A DNA stretch of 64,000 bases from Membranipora membranacea (GCA_914767715.1 OU612075.1:19964001-20028000); one strand, 5' to 3'. Positions 37,452 through 50,838 are shown, counted from the stretch's first letter. A program made the numbers and translations. Notes: a model not told the origin generated them from the letters alone.

Positions 37452-40400
37452 ATGAGCTGCATGGGGACCGGTGTAGACGATGAGATGATGATACTGTGGC
37501 GCTACGCACAGCTAAACAAGGTCATGTATGGTTTCATACCTAACAAGGAGGAACTGCCTTCATGTAAGTACTTCGTTATTTTATTCTATACCGAGGCTCA
37601 CCGGGACGCACCGAGACGCTACGGGATGTGAGACCTTGAGATGTCATCCTTATGTCCTCATATGCTCGCACGTTTACAAAGGACTCGACTGTGCTCACTA
37701 TAATGGCGCATGGATTACCTCTTGACCTCTCATTGAAAAGCTGCAATGATGATTCAATAGTAGAGCTCAATAATATGCGAGACATCGACCACACACCTTA
37801 CCTACAGGATAGACTAGCACCACAACAGGCAGCTGAACCTTTAAATCTCTCTCTAAGGAGGAAAGCTAACTCGGAGCCTGCAACAAGCTGCCCAAGCAGT
37901 CCCATTGAAACTGAAGGACTCTTTGATACAGATCACGGTCAGCAAAGGTTGTTGAATGAACTTTCGAACCAAGAGGACGCATCGGATAAAACCAGAGTTA
38001 CGTCAAATTTACTATCGGATATAAAAGAAAGCTCGTCCCGACATGCCTCACTACCACAGAATCGTAAGTAAATGAGTCGAGTTTTTGAGCATAACCGAAT
38101 TACATGATATGGTTACAAGCGCATTTGATCTAGCCTGTTTGAATCACTCCAATATCCCAATACAAAAGTGCTGGTTGTAATAGTGTAGGTGTTTGCTTGT
38201 TTCTGCTTGGCGGTAGCGATTGCTAGGGTTTATTCGTTCCCCCTAAAATTAAATTCTGATGCATGGCCCTTCCTGATTACTGTAAACGTTGGAGAGTTTA
38301 GACAATTAGTCCTCTCTTCTATGGTTGTAGTTGGCCAGATGTGTTTGACGAAAGACTTTCTCTCGCTGCCGGTGCTGTGCCAGCCTACATCAGAGCACAT
38401 GTCACTCAGGTTACAGCCTATATATCATTATCTATCTATATTGGTTATTGAATGACTAGTAACTAGTAACTGTAGTTATCGGTGAAAAGGGTATATCAAT
38501 GTTATATAGGTCCACTCCATAATCAGAAAGTGGAAATACTCTTGTCAAATATAAAGCTGTGATTTCATTTTGCATTATAGGCGTGTCATATTAACGTGAT
38601 ATATCGCTTTTTAAAGCTTTTTAATATTGTATTGGTGATCATGTCTAATAGTTATTCTCACAGGTGAAACCTCCCAAATATTTGACGTTAAGTCGCTGTG
38701 ACTTCTGAAAGTTTATTTTGGGTCAAAAAGTGCCCTTTTTGAATTGAGCTCCCTGTGCCTGCCTTGTTATTGTGGTATTTGATTAGTTTATGCTTTCACC
38801 ATATAAAGGAGGCATGACACTAACTGGGGGAGTGACATTCATGTTTTTAGGCCTCTTGTCTTCCAGACTTAAAAATGATTTTTGCAATAGTAAAAGGGCC
38901 ATTTTTGACCCCTCATTAAATGCAACCCCAATGATGCAGAAACTAAAATTTCTAATTTTTTTATACCATTTTGGTCTTGTACTGTCACTTCCATCAATAA
39001 TCTTACCAGATTGCAGATCCTGGTTGTCACAACTGTAACAAATAATAACCCAAATTTTTACTAAATTTGGACAAAATTTTCCAGCAAAAATCAGAAATTC
39101 AGAAAGATGTCAGTCAAATTTGTTGTCAGCATGATGAACAGCAGGAGTTTGTCTAGATTTTGATTATGGCTTTACATCTTGAGATATTTGGATTTTTGTG
39201 GCCAAACTACCTTTTTTTGGTCCAAAACATGCACTCCTCTCCAGCCAAAAAACTGAAAATAGGTTAAACAACATGTCATACACATCAGCTTACATTAAAC
39301 TAGAGAGTATTTCCGAGGTTTTGATCGTGCGTTTGATGATAAATTCAATGGTAGAGAAGTTATGAGTATAAAAATTTCTCTCTCAATGCTAAACAATCAC
39401 CCAAAAAAGGTGATCCATTGTTGTACACAATGTGCTTTGCATGTAATACTGCATAGATTTTCATCACGCTTTTGCATAACGTAATTTACTGCATCATTTT
39501 GCCCATTGCTGCTTATACTTTTTCAATGTATTTTAGTTAATGTACAATTAGATTAGCTAAGTACATGCGGTTTAAATAAATTTGCAATATTAAACATAAG
39601 TCAGACTACTAGCAACATGTCAGTGAAGGAATTTTTGAGATGGGACAAGTAGTTCCTGAGAAACTGAAAAGGCGATATATCACGTTAAGTAGAGAATTGA
39701 ATCACTAAATGTGTGGTATTGTCAATGTAGCGGGCCTAACACCCTGCCATTAGTGATCAGCATCAAGAAATCAAAGACAGATTAAGATGCTGCGCAGTAT
39801 CTCAACCCATAGAAGCTTACATCTTCAAATCAAGCAACAACAAAATCGTTGAATTGAATTGAGTCTAGTTTTCTGTAACTCAAAAACATGCATAGTAGAT
39901 TGCAGCGTAATGGAATCTCATTGCGCTCTCGGTAATGAGTATTGTGGATGCAACTGTACTGTACTGTTACTGTAATCTGAGCAGCAACCTGCTACAAACA
40001 TATCTCTGAATGACCACTCAAATTTATTTTTTTGATATTTTATGAATCTGATTTGCAAGTTCCAAGTTGAATTATGTATATATCCATTTAATGAATTGCA
40101 GTCATCCCACATATTACTTCATTTTATTTAATCCATGTTCAAACACATAATATATTATGACCTTATTTAGGAGAGAGTACAGCGAGTTTGGTCGTCCACT
40201 AAAGTACACATCTGAGTGGCTCTCTTTATCCACCCAGTATACATGTACTGTGTGTATGGAGAGCTTCACTAACACTGAGCGCTTTTATAATCACGTGAAG
40301 ACTCACTACAAAAACTATACCTGCCAGGTAAGATTATGTCTCAGTTTGTAATTCTCTTCTGATAGGCCAAGGAGTTGTAGTTTTAGTAACTCATTGGATA

Positions 40401-43400
40401 AGCCCATCAAAAATCAATTTCAGATGCTAGCTTGCACCCAAACCACACTCAACATGACGGTGATGGAAACATTGATATGAACCACTAGACGTCTTACAGC
40501 AAGTCTGGGCAAACTTGTGTGTCTTTTTTTGTGGTAAAAAGAAGAGGGGTAATGCTTGATTAGAATGTCAAGCCAGGAGCTTAACTATTTAAGTATGAAC
40601 ATTAACCATGTTTTGCATGTCTAGCCCACGATGATTAATTTGAAAAAGTGAGCAATGAATATTTAATCTCTGAAAAGAACCACTATTCATGTCTTTGCAT
40701 TTCAAAGCTTTTTTTCTGTCAAATCATCAAGTGCATCATGACATGTGCAAAAATTAAGGCGTACCATCACTCCTGAGTGAACAGCAGGATTTTTAGTTTG
40801 AAGAGTCAATGAATTTGGTTCCACAAAGCCAAATGTTTCCTAAATTAATTATCATTGCCATTTGCTTTTGTTGTAAAAACGAGTAAATTTCCTTATTAGA
40901 AAATTCCATGATCTATGACTTGTTCATTCCTTCCAAATACATCATGTAATTTGGCATGCAATATTTATTTTATCAATCTGGAAATAAAACAGGAGTGAAA
41001 AAAACCTCTTCAAGGATAATATGGCATTTTGTCTCAAGCTCAAAATAGTAAAAATGGATTGCTTACAAAATTAACTCACCGTCTTTACTTAACTTGATAT
41101 AAGCTTCCACCTTTGAAAGTAAAAATTGCTGCTACAGCTAACATTGGGTAACTATTTACGCGCCTAGAATCCATGGATAAACTATTGGGTATAATCATGC
41201 AATCTTTAGCACGAATCTGTCCGAATTGTTCACGTCATTTTATGCTATAAATTTTAAAGATAATTGGTATATGGGCCACAAATGGTCTTGAGGTGGGTGT
41301 TTATGGCATTTTCGAATTGTCCAATCCGTGACATTAAGTTGTCACAAACAACCGCAGTCAAACCATTTCAGCCATTAAACTAAATAAACCTGGACTTAAC
41401 AGAGCGAAACTTTTGAGAAAGATACAGCTAAGCCATTTTCTAAACTGTTCTTAGAGACAACAAACGAACAAACAGCCGCCTAGGATATAGCCTACATCTA
41501 GATGTCCCAAAGTTTAAAGTGCAACAGCTCATTGATTGTTAGGTGTATCTTGCTGAGATCTAGCTGAAAGATAATGCTTGCAAGCCTGTTTTGCATGATT
41601 CCCTGCCGAAGGTGCGACAAATGAGAATATAATGTGGTCTCCATTCACTGATAAAATATTTAGGTATTAGAGGAATATAAGAACATGTCAATTACAAGTA
41701 CATGTATGGTTGTAGGAATGCATTTTTTCCTATTTGATCAGTCCAAAAGTTCACTAACGCTACAGCCGGCCACTGTACAAATTTTATTATAAAGGAGTTT
41801 GAGTTTAGCATAGTTGTTACTGTTACTGTTACTGTGACATCGATCAAAGCGTAACGTAAGGGCTGCAACATTTTGAACTTAGTTCATTTACTACCCACGA
41901 GCTATATGGGCTTACTGACAGAAGTTATCACAAATTGCCATCCATGTATTTTTACCACTGATCCATTGTTTCACATTAATGTTGATCACCTTGATCACCC
42001 TTTAAACTGACATGCATGACTTCAATCAACCTCTCATAAGTATACTGGTACCACCAGGATGCATTGACTAAATATGGAGTGAGTATTTGGAGTGCCCTGA
42101 ACCTCCTTACTTTTATAGGCTGTACTTTATCGCATAGGGATACTTAACATTTGCCTCAGTAAGGGCTTTGTTGACCTCATTTCATTCCATGGGCTTCTTT
42201 AATCTCCGCCTTATCTCCGAATGCCTACCCCTTATCACACATTAGTGGCCAAATGCAAAAAATGTGAAGGTATAAACGAGTTTTTGATTTGAGACAGAGA
42301 AGAGATCCGTGTTAATAACCAGGTACATCTGGTGACTGACCCTTCCCCCTCCGCTAATGATCTCTTGACAGTTATACAATCATTAATCGATCCCAATCCC
42401 ATCTATCCTATCTAAGATATTGATATTGATTTAATTTGCCACGTAGGAATGCCTAGCATCAGTGAACTAAACCTTAGTTCATTGCTAGCATTATATAAAT
42501 GTGTGCGTACAATAAAAATTTAGACTTTTGAAAAAAGGAGAAAAAACAGTTGCATTAAAAATGATTGGATCAGGCGGTGAAAAACGATAAAATCCATGCT
42601 GCATGAGAAAGAAATATATTGTTGAGACATTACAGGCGCCTGTTCATACCAGAAACTAAAAACGAGTTCTTGAATCTCTCCGTTCTACATATTGGTGGAT
42701 ATAAAATATCAGATTTGTCCTTGTGACGTTGGCGCCTGACTAAGAAATGTTGCAACGGATGGCTTGGGTTTGTGGCGACTTTGTCAAAGTGCCTGTCAGT
42801 TAAAACCTGTAGAAAATCTAAATTCGGAACCACATTTGATTTGGCTAGTCTCTGACGGTAACTGCCATACACCATGCCAGATACACCATAACGTAGAGGT
42901 CATGACCTATTAGACATTCTAGTATTGCAACCCAATTTAACCATGTATTGTGTACCATGGTAAAACAGGACCATGCAACTAATATGGAGTTTATGAGCAG
43001 AGTCGGCCCATTACACGGGTTGTCAAGCCATTACTAAGCAAACTCTTCTGTTTGACCAGCTCCATCTCAAACAACTTACAACAGTCAATGGCATGAGTAT
43101 TACGTTCCATTATTTCCTGTTTGTGAATACCCAAGCAATGCCACCTAAATTGTGGCAAATACTACAAGAATGTTCGAGATTTCAGAGGAGCATTTGTGTT
43201 GGCAAATATATAGGAATCATCTGGCCCTGTTTTTCTCTAGTTGTTAAAATTAAGGTCATTCACATTTTTAGTTATACTTTATAATAGTTTATATTTCATT
43301 CAAAGGGAATTAGTTTTTATGGTTAATCTTAATGTTGATACTAATGAAAGATTGTGGGGCATCTTAGCCAAAAGCTCCAAGAAAATTAACGTAATTAATG

Positions 43401-44854
43401 TTTTGCATTGGTTTGGTTACAATTTCCCATAAAATTACTCTCGGATCATCAAAATTAGCAATTTGAGAAATGTCTCAATATGAAAAACTTCAATCCGATG
43501 AAATAAATCAATTAAGTCCATAGAATCAATAATAAATCTAGACAGGACACCATCTGCGCATCAGCAGTGAGGCACTGAGGCACTGAGGCACTGAGGAATT
43601 TAATTGTGGGCGACTTAGACATTGGAAGGTGTAGTAGCAATGATGCTATCATGATTTACTGTCCACAATCCAGGTTTTTACCGATTACTGGATTAATTTT
43701 GATCGGATTTTGAATTTGAGAGTTAAAACAGATTTAGCAGCTCGTCCTGAACAAGTCGATACTAATTTAAGGCAAACAAAATTTTGGAGAAGAAATAACA
43801 GAAAATCAATAATAGCATCATTGCTTCTACACCTTCAAATGTCGTTACATCGCCCGCAATTAAGTGCTTCACTTCAGCTGTATATGGTGTGCTGTCTAGG
43901 TTTATTATTAAGTCTATGATTAAGTCCAATAACTAGTTCTAAACTTAGCTCCGCATAACAAAATTTGAAGACCAGGACTATGTTCCATACTAGTAACCTA
44001 TTCTTATCCACATTTCCTTCTTTAGCTGTCATCTATCCACAGAAGTGAAATTAATTTCATTGGTCGAAAAGTAGAGCTTATTTAGCAATGCGCAGGTTAC
44101 TAGAGGAATTTGATGAAACTGCATCTGAATAATGTGCTCCTATGTTTCATCTCAGATCTAGGGCCTCCTATTAATCAAATATCAGTAATAGTTTTGATTG
44201 TTTTCATATTCCTAAATAAGTGATAGGTTGATAATTAGTGTTACCAGCTCAATGGAAATTATCGGAGGAATGGGGAAGCAACTTTCTAATCTAAAACAAT
44301 CAACAGTCACATACAAACAGCATCACTTTTCAAGATCTTTTTGTTTTACTTTGTAGATTTGTGACAAGGTATACAGACAGGTCAGGGCTTTCAGAGCTCA
44401 TATGACGACGCATAAGAACTCTACTAACTTACAGTGTGATATTTGTAATGAAGTCTTATCTAGCACCGAACAATATCTCACTCATCTTAGCGAGGTATTT
44501 AAATTACATCTCACTTTGCTGCTTGGTTTATTTAGAATGAATTTGGATTAGGACTTCATCCCATGTTCAATTTGTTTGCTTCTAAAGTCAATATTAATAA
44601 TAAATCTAGTTCATGTATTCCCATGCGTAAACTTACAATTATGCATTTTTTTGCAGGAACATCATCAAAAAGAGTTAGATTGCTGCGAAAAATGTGGGCG
44701 ATACTTTCGAGACCGTTGCACACTTTATATTCACATGAGAACCCACACGGGAGATAAACCGTACAAGTGCTTAGTGTGCAATAAAACATTTCGTCAAAGT
44801 GGGACATACAGAAGACATTTAAAATTACATGCAGCCACAGCTGCAGACCATTGA
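37452..44854 (+). CDS. C2H2 zinc-finger protein with CtBP-binding motifs
   Basis: Proposed exons are 37452-37563, 37641-38063, 40176-40327, 44357-44494 and 44657-44854, about 340 residues ending at TGA. The N-terminal part carries PLDLSLK (a canonical PxDLSxK CtBP-recruiting motif) and PLNLSLRRK. The C-terminal half has five C2H2 fingers: CTVC..HVKTH, CQIC..HMTTH, CDIC..HLSEEH, CEKC..HMRTH and CLVC..HLKLH, the last two joined by a TGDKPYKC linker. Introns cut fingers 2 and 3 in phase 0. CtBP motifs plus fingers suggest a nuclear DNA-binding repressor. The fingers and the last three exons are secure. The exon-2 acceptor at 37641 has a poor pyrimidine tract, and frame closure needs the acceptor at 40176 rather than the first AG at 40169-40170, so a missed small exon is possible. 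I cannot assign an orthologue. Confidence 0.82.
38591..39688. mobile_element. 1.1-kb TIR element bounded by TTAA, in zinc-finger gene intron 2
   Basis: TTAACGTGATATATCGC at 38591 is answered by the exact reverse complement GCGATATATCACGTTAA ending at 39688. Outside the 17-bp repeat, similarity stops on both sides; inside it continues weakly (CTTTT). If the outer TTAA is the target duplication, the ends are CGTGATATATCGC and the pattern resembles piggyBac-type insertion. No transposase ORF is present, so it is non-autonomous. Confidence 0.75.
40328..44356. other. Zinc-finger gene intron 3, 4.0 kb
   Basis: This long intron splits finger 2 between the Gln and Ile codons of CQIC. Apart from the 400-bp element at 43519 it holds no recognisable gene. 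Confidence 0.7.
43519..43918. mobile_element. 400-bp TIR element with perfect 8-bp target duplication
   Basis: The left end CATAGAATCAATAATAAATC (continuing to GACAG at 43545) and the right end, whose complement starts CATAGACTTAATAATAAACC, form 27-bp inverted repeats with about three mismatches. The element is flanked by ATTAAGTC at 43511-43518 and 43919-43926. Internally, GGCACTGA is repeated three times near 43571-43594. The ends do not have the usual hAT CAGNG/TAGNG pattern; an 8-bp duplication with CAT-type ends is also seen in P elements. No transposase is encoded. Confidence 0.88.
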
Positions 44855-45236
44855 TTTGTGACATGTACTACAAGGTTCTCTAACAATCTAGCAATCAAAG
44901 AAGAGTCCACATAGGTCAATTCTGTATGGAGACTATTTGTCCATTGGTTTTCAAGTTATTCATTGTTGTTTTGGTTTTGATGAGAGTTATTTTTTCAAGC
45001 TCACATTAAATTGGCCAGTATTTAAACCCTTATACAGCATCATATTTACATTTTTTTTAACGTAATGGTTTCAGGTGTATTGAACTTTGTATTACCACCA
45101 GAAGGTCTTGAAGTTGGCAATTTGAATTCGCTCGTGTTTTCGCTTGTGTTTTGATGTCACTATAACATTGATGGCTTGACATGATGGTCTTTCTCAGTTT
45201 GTTGAAATAAACTGAGCAGACTCAAGATATAGCAAG

Positions 45237-45295
45237 AACCAGCAGGCTCAAGATATAGCTTGTGCAGCACAAGCTAAATCTTGAGCCTGCTGGTT
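45237..45295. repeat. 59-bp hairpin, 28-bp arms with one mismatch
   Basis: AACCAGCAGGCTCAAGATAT at 45237 (arm to 45264) is complementary to the arm 45268-45295, which ends TTGAGCCTGCTGGTT, with a single A/A mismatch and a 3-base loop. The unit GCAGxCTCAAGATATAGC also occurs directly upstream at about 45216-45233. It falls about 25 bases past the zinc-finger gene's candidate polyadenylation signal. It could be a foldback insertion or a precursor of a small RNA. Confidence 0.8.
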
Positions 45296-45739
45296 TCACT
45301 GCACTCTGCTTGTCCCAAAGTGTTGACCAGTGGATGTTGAGACAAAATGTAATGAGATTAACATAAATTATAAGGCTACTCAGTTTTAACTTTTCCTGTA
45401 GCATTTCTTCAAGCTTCGACTCTGACCATCCTAGAATTTGTATTACCATTGTTGGAATTTAAAAATATATACCCCTTATAATGTCTCACTGACCTTGGTC
45501 ATTCATGAATGATTAATGATGAATGTAATTGACTCTAACAGAATTGCATTGTATTATTCCACTATTATGTTAATCCCTAAAAACAGCTAAAATAGTGTTT
45601 TAATTCCTGCTGCAATTGCTCAATCATCTCTGGGTGATCGTATTGTTCACCTTGATGACTATTGCTGCCATGGAAGGTTGGGTACCTCAGTGGGCTTGGC
45701 GTTGCCGGCTGTGTTTGTGGCCCGGGGCTTGGATGATTC

Positions 45740-45769
45740 CACAGAGTAAGGATATATCCTTACTCTGTG
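45740..45769. repeat. 30-bp perfect palindrome, dispersed family, copy 1
   Basis: CACAGAGTAAGGATA is followed directly by its exact complement TATCCTTACTCTGTG. A second, slightly altered copy lies at 62803-62833, 17 kb away, so the palindrome is a dispersed element rather than chance. Confidence 0.85.
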
Positions 45770-48700
45770 ATGATCCCTACTCTTAGTATCATGATACAAT
45801 CAAGTTCCGCTTTTAGCTATTGATATTTTTCTATTAAACTGCAATTAATCCTGGTTAAGTAACAACAAGCCAATTCTTCAATGGACTTGTTTATTTTGCA
45901 CCTGGCTGACAAACTATTTACAGCTGCGAATCTAGCAAATCATCATGTTTAATCGTATCATCATTCACTAATCTGCCCATCAATAGTGACAACAGGTTGC
46001 TATAACAAGCATATGACATTATTCATACCTTTGTGCTCTCATTACGTTATATTTTATGGTTCCCAAGTTTTATCCCATTTTTATCATCAGTTATAAAAAC
46101 TCAAACTATTTGCTAGAGAGAATTAATTCTTTCTGATGCCTCAGAGCACGAAGTTACCTTCAAAGCTACAATGTAGCTGTACTGACTTTATCTAAGCAAT
46201 TTACAACTTCAACAACTCCAAGTATACGACAGAGACTACAGAGGTTTGTTTCTACTGGCATCGATACATCGACAGCAGCGACAGCTCTTCAACACTTGTT
46301 TGCCCTTTTTCTTATTGCATTTGATGTCATAAACAACTGTTTCTTATTGATGTACTGTGCAACCATTCTTGTTGTATTATTTCTACCATTTCCTTATTAA
46401 TCCTCATTATTTTACAGTTTTTACCATTAGCATCTAAAAAATCTCCTCAAAAATAAAGGAACACCATGACTTCCTCAAACTTGACAAGATTATTGATAGA
46501 CGTGTTGAAAGCACTTCTCAAGTAGTATACCTGGTCAGCCACGATGAATATCAACGCATCTATCTAAAGATACAGATACAACCTTATCCTCTAAGGGCTA
46601 ATATAGAACTTTTGAAATTCAGTTGACATGATAAATTTTGGTTGGTTTTATGATTTATATTCGCCAATAACGCATAATGATTTTAGAATACCTCACTTAT
46701 AAATCAATATCCTTGCTATAATTCTTCAGCTCTAATTCATTAATGGCTGAAGAATCCGCTTTGCTGACCTTGCCAGAGACTCCTTTCATAATAATGAAGC
46801 AAATTGGTTTCCTGGGCACAAAAAAGACGCATCGACATAGTCTTCAGGGGCGGGACATAATGTCTATCTTTCAGTAACCCAGTGAAAAGGCAAGATTGTT
46901 AGACTCTCGATATGATTCATCATGCTCATAATTCATAATAAGTTGCCCACCAATGGTTTTACTAGCAGATGCTGCTTGTGACATGAGGGTAAATGTTGCT
47001 GGTTGCCCTTTGAGTTCATATGCTGCTAATCCTATACTGCCTTTACCATCCTATCCTTGGAAGGGTTTTGCAACTTTGCAACTATCAATGTCTCACGAGA
47101 GAGTTGTTTTGGAATGATGTACTTTCTTGCCATTTTCATAATCTCATTTAATCTTGCAACTGTTGGTGCTTGGGGTCACAGAGTATGGACCCTGCAGAGA
47201 GCACATTAACCAAGGAGTAAAAGACTTGCATTAACAGTGCAGTGTTAGTATATAACCCTTTATCAAAATGTTCGACATTCTTATTGAATATTAGTCTTAA
47301 ACTGATCTAATCAACCTGTTTCAATTTTATTAGATTGCTTAATGTTCTAACTTGATTATATGTTGGTTAATGATTACAAATAAAGGGTGCCTAGACAGGT
47401 CAAGTGGCAAGGCATGGTAGAGGCTTAAAATAAAACTAATGTCACTCAAGCCAGTTCGAAAGAGAATCTGAGAATGATAATTATTCTCAAGTGCGCAGGA
47501 ATAATCATGTGCCAACCTACTGATCTCAGCATAATCAGGATATATGCTATCAATATTTGCCACAAGCTGATAAAAAGTTTATTATTCGAAAGATCAAAGA
47601 TGTTTCCTTTTAATTTCAACTAGTAGGTAATGATCAAAACTTCGCGATTTTAACCACAGTGGTTATTACAATTTCACCATTTTAACATATAATATAAGAT
47701 ATAATATAAGATATAATATAAGATATAATTTGAGATATAAATCATGCTGACATGAGCCTCAGCTGATCATCAGAGGTTTGATCAGCGGTTGCCAATGTGT
47801 ATATCATGATCTCTCTGAGGAACCGCTGAGTTTCCAACTTCTGTTAGTGTCTTTAGACCATCAGGGCCAAAGTCAAACACCAATAATAATGTTTAAAACA
47901 TGCGGACAAGCTACTTGATTTAGATGTCACGTGATGTTTTACTCTTTTCTGGACCTGCAGGACTAATCAACAGCCAGAATGTAAGTTTGTTGCCGGATAT
48001 TAAATTTCAATGAGAGGCTGGATAATATTGTAACTTTTTTTTGACTAACTAACTAATATAGGTGTATTTCCCATGATAAAACAAGACCCTAACATTCTCA
48101 CCCTGGCACTTTGCTATAGTTCATGTGCCAGCTAACAGCTTCTTGTCATAAGACTTATCTATATATAATGATAACAGCTGCTCAAATGATTGGCCTTTTT
48201 GAGCTACACATTTTCTTATTCATCAGTAACATGATATTATGTCTTCATCTTGAACATTCAGGGAAATTATTGAGAGTGATGGCGACGGCTAATGGCAACA
48301 TATGTCTAAGTTATGTCCTTGCCCAATCTAAATTCATTTTTCCACGTTAATCGAGAATTGTTGTGTTTAAGCTTTTCTTCATTAAAAAAATTCCATGTGA
48401 AAGCTTAGAAAAAGCTAGCTATTTTTAGTCTACTTCACACTAATTCGACCGGATATCTCCAACAACTTGGCAGCTCAACAATTCAAAGTCAATGACATTT
48501 GGGTTAGCTGGAGAGCCATTTTTATACACCAATACAAAAACTACATTGATTGAATAGGACCAAGGACAATGTGTACAATTATTCTATCCCCTAAGCATTC
48601 CTGGATCATCTGAAGAAAGGCTATCTGGTTTCTTCGGACGATCAATCAATTGCTTTACTTTTTTCGGTTGTCTTCTCACTTTTAAAGAAGAAGACAACTA

Positions 48701-50838
48701 ATAATAACTCTACCATTGTAATATTTATTTACGTTATCAGATCTACCAAAATTATAAGGTACCATTAGTGAAATTTTTTCAAGGAGCATAGGTATGCCTA
48801 TTCTGTGAATGACCACATACTTTATATTACAGAGGTTGGTCAATTTTGACATTGACGCAATTTTGAGTTACTTGCTCATGACAATAAAATACAATCTCTT
48901 ATAATGAATAATGATACATATAGAAGTAGTACCAAATTGAACATTAAATGAGAAGGTTGTCCTGGACTGAGAGACTGTCGTTTCCCGTATCGTTCTTGTT
49001 CCCGGACTGATTTTGAAACCATTGTGTTGAGATTGATCAAATGGGTTGTTTCATCAAGGTATGGTCACTGCATAATGCTTTTTTATAATCTCTATGTAGT
49101 TTATATCATGGATGTGCTCCGGGATTCTTCCCCTCAGATGGTAGTGAATGTTAGACAGGTGACATATTTATATGTAGAGTTCCAAGTTACAAATCCATAA
49201 AATTCCATCATCTTAACAGTTTTGGATTTATTGAAAAATGGCATGGATGCAGATAAAATCTTTCTAATTTAAAAATAATTGCTGATTTAAAAATAATTTC
49301 GAATCAAAAAATAATTTCTATTGCAAATAGCAGTATCTCAAACCGATAGCTTAATTTGGACAGTATTAGAAAAAAGAACGAATAGAAAGTAATTATATTA
49401 TATATTGACACACGACATGCAAGCAAAAAGCATTCAAAATTTACAACGCCCGTCAATGTATGAATTGAATATATAATATATATAGATCTTCTTAATTTTG
49501 TTGAACATTATTGGGCTTGTTCTTGCTACAATTACAAAAAGCTCTCAGCAAGTAAGTCTAACAATTTATTTGGAAATATGAAATGTATTAAGCTGATGCG
49601 GACTCTTCCATATAAAAGTACTGGCACTAGTGACAATTTATAAGTTTTCACTTTATAATCTGATTCTGATAAACATTGCTATACCGACATATCACAAAGA
49701 ACAGATTTTGACTGACACCAAATGCCTGCCCCTAGCCCAAATGAAATAAGTTTGAGTGTTTTAGCACTTATAACAATATACTATACAGAATACAACGTAA
49801 GTTAAATATGAGAGAAAATAATATATATGATTTTGTATTTATTTATTTGATATGCTGAGAGGAAACTGTGAGCTGTGCTGTGCTGTGATGTCTCATCGAA
49901 AGGACATTAAATTTCTCAAATGTTCGTTACTTTATCGATCCTAGCAGGCTCCTACCAAGTGATGATGACATGGCGCTTAAAGCAAGCTAACAAAAATGTA
50001 TGAATGATGAGCGAATAGGAAAACATCAAACAATTCAATGTCATACATGTCATACATGTCAATGTGTAATTTGTGTTTGTCTACATTTATTACTTTGTCT
50101 TTGTAGAACATAGACATTGACTATGAGTATTTTCCGTTTGGAAGCCAATACAAAGAAAACTAAGTGGATAACAATGCTACAATGAGTGAGCCAGGAATGA
50201 GGGAGCAGTTACAACCTTCACTTAATTTAAAAGCTTGTTAGATTCTTACAATACTTGAACAGTTCAATTTAAGTCCAGTACTGGAGGTTTCCAACCAGGG
50301 TGAGTGCGTTTTCTCATGATGAGCTCATTGGCCACTATCGGAAGATATTTCCATGGGCTCTGTTATATAATAATGAGTAAAGTTGGAATCATTGGCAATC
50401 GGTCTATATCTTCTTCTCAACTACCATGAAGAAAGAAATGGCATTGCAATGCAAGATGCTAGTCCAGGAATGAGGCAGTCAAAATCTGCCATCGATTGAA
50501 AAGCTTGCTAGATTATTATCATTCTTGCGCGAGTAAGTGGAACAATCCTAATATGATGAGTTCATGTAGTTCAAATGTGACCTCCTGGACTGATTTTGTC
50601 ACAGTATCCACAAGTTTTGGGGCTTTTGCAATATTCAATCGCTCAGTCTTGAGCAAGCCTTTACTAAACTACTTTATGCTCCACTTAATGTTCAACTATT
50701 CGGGAACTAGGATAAATTGTTCTGTCACTTTGTGCCTGAGAAAGAAGTATGCTCAAAGAGTGTTCAGCTGCACAGAGAAGTGTTCGGACGTGTAGTGTCG
50801 GGAAAGTCTGTGGCTAGAATTTCTGTTCCTTCAGTCAG

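Larger units (their letters stand above)
44855..50838. other. Intergenic region between the zinc-finger gene and the GPCR
   Basis: About 6 kb with no convincing gene. It holds a candidate polyadenylation signal AATAAA at 45206-45211 for the zinc-finger gene, the hairpin at 45237, the palindrome at 45740, a 12-bp ATAATATAAGAT tandem repeat (about four copies) at 47692-47742, and a diverged tandem duplication of about 275 bp (50186-50300 against 50463-50560, both with CCAGGAATGAGG and GAAAAGCTTG-like blocks). Confidence 0.5.

Noticed and set aside
37596-37640. Alternative acceptor for zinc-finger gene exon 2
   Set aside because: Joining at 37596 is in phase but runs into TGA after 14 codons, so the acceptor at 37641 was preferred.
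43710-43919. Transposase remnant in the 400-bp element
   Set aside because: The 69-codon ORF has no DDE or zinc-finger motif and reads through the terminal repeat.
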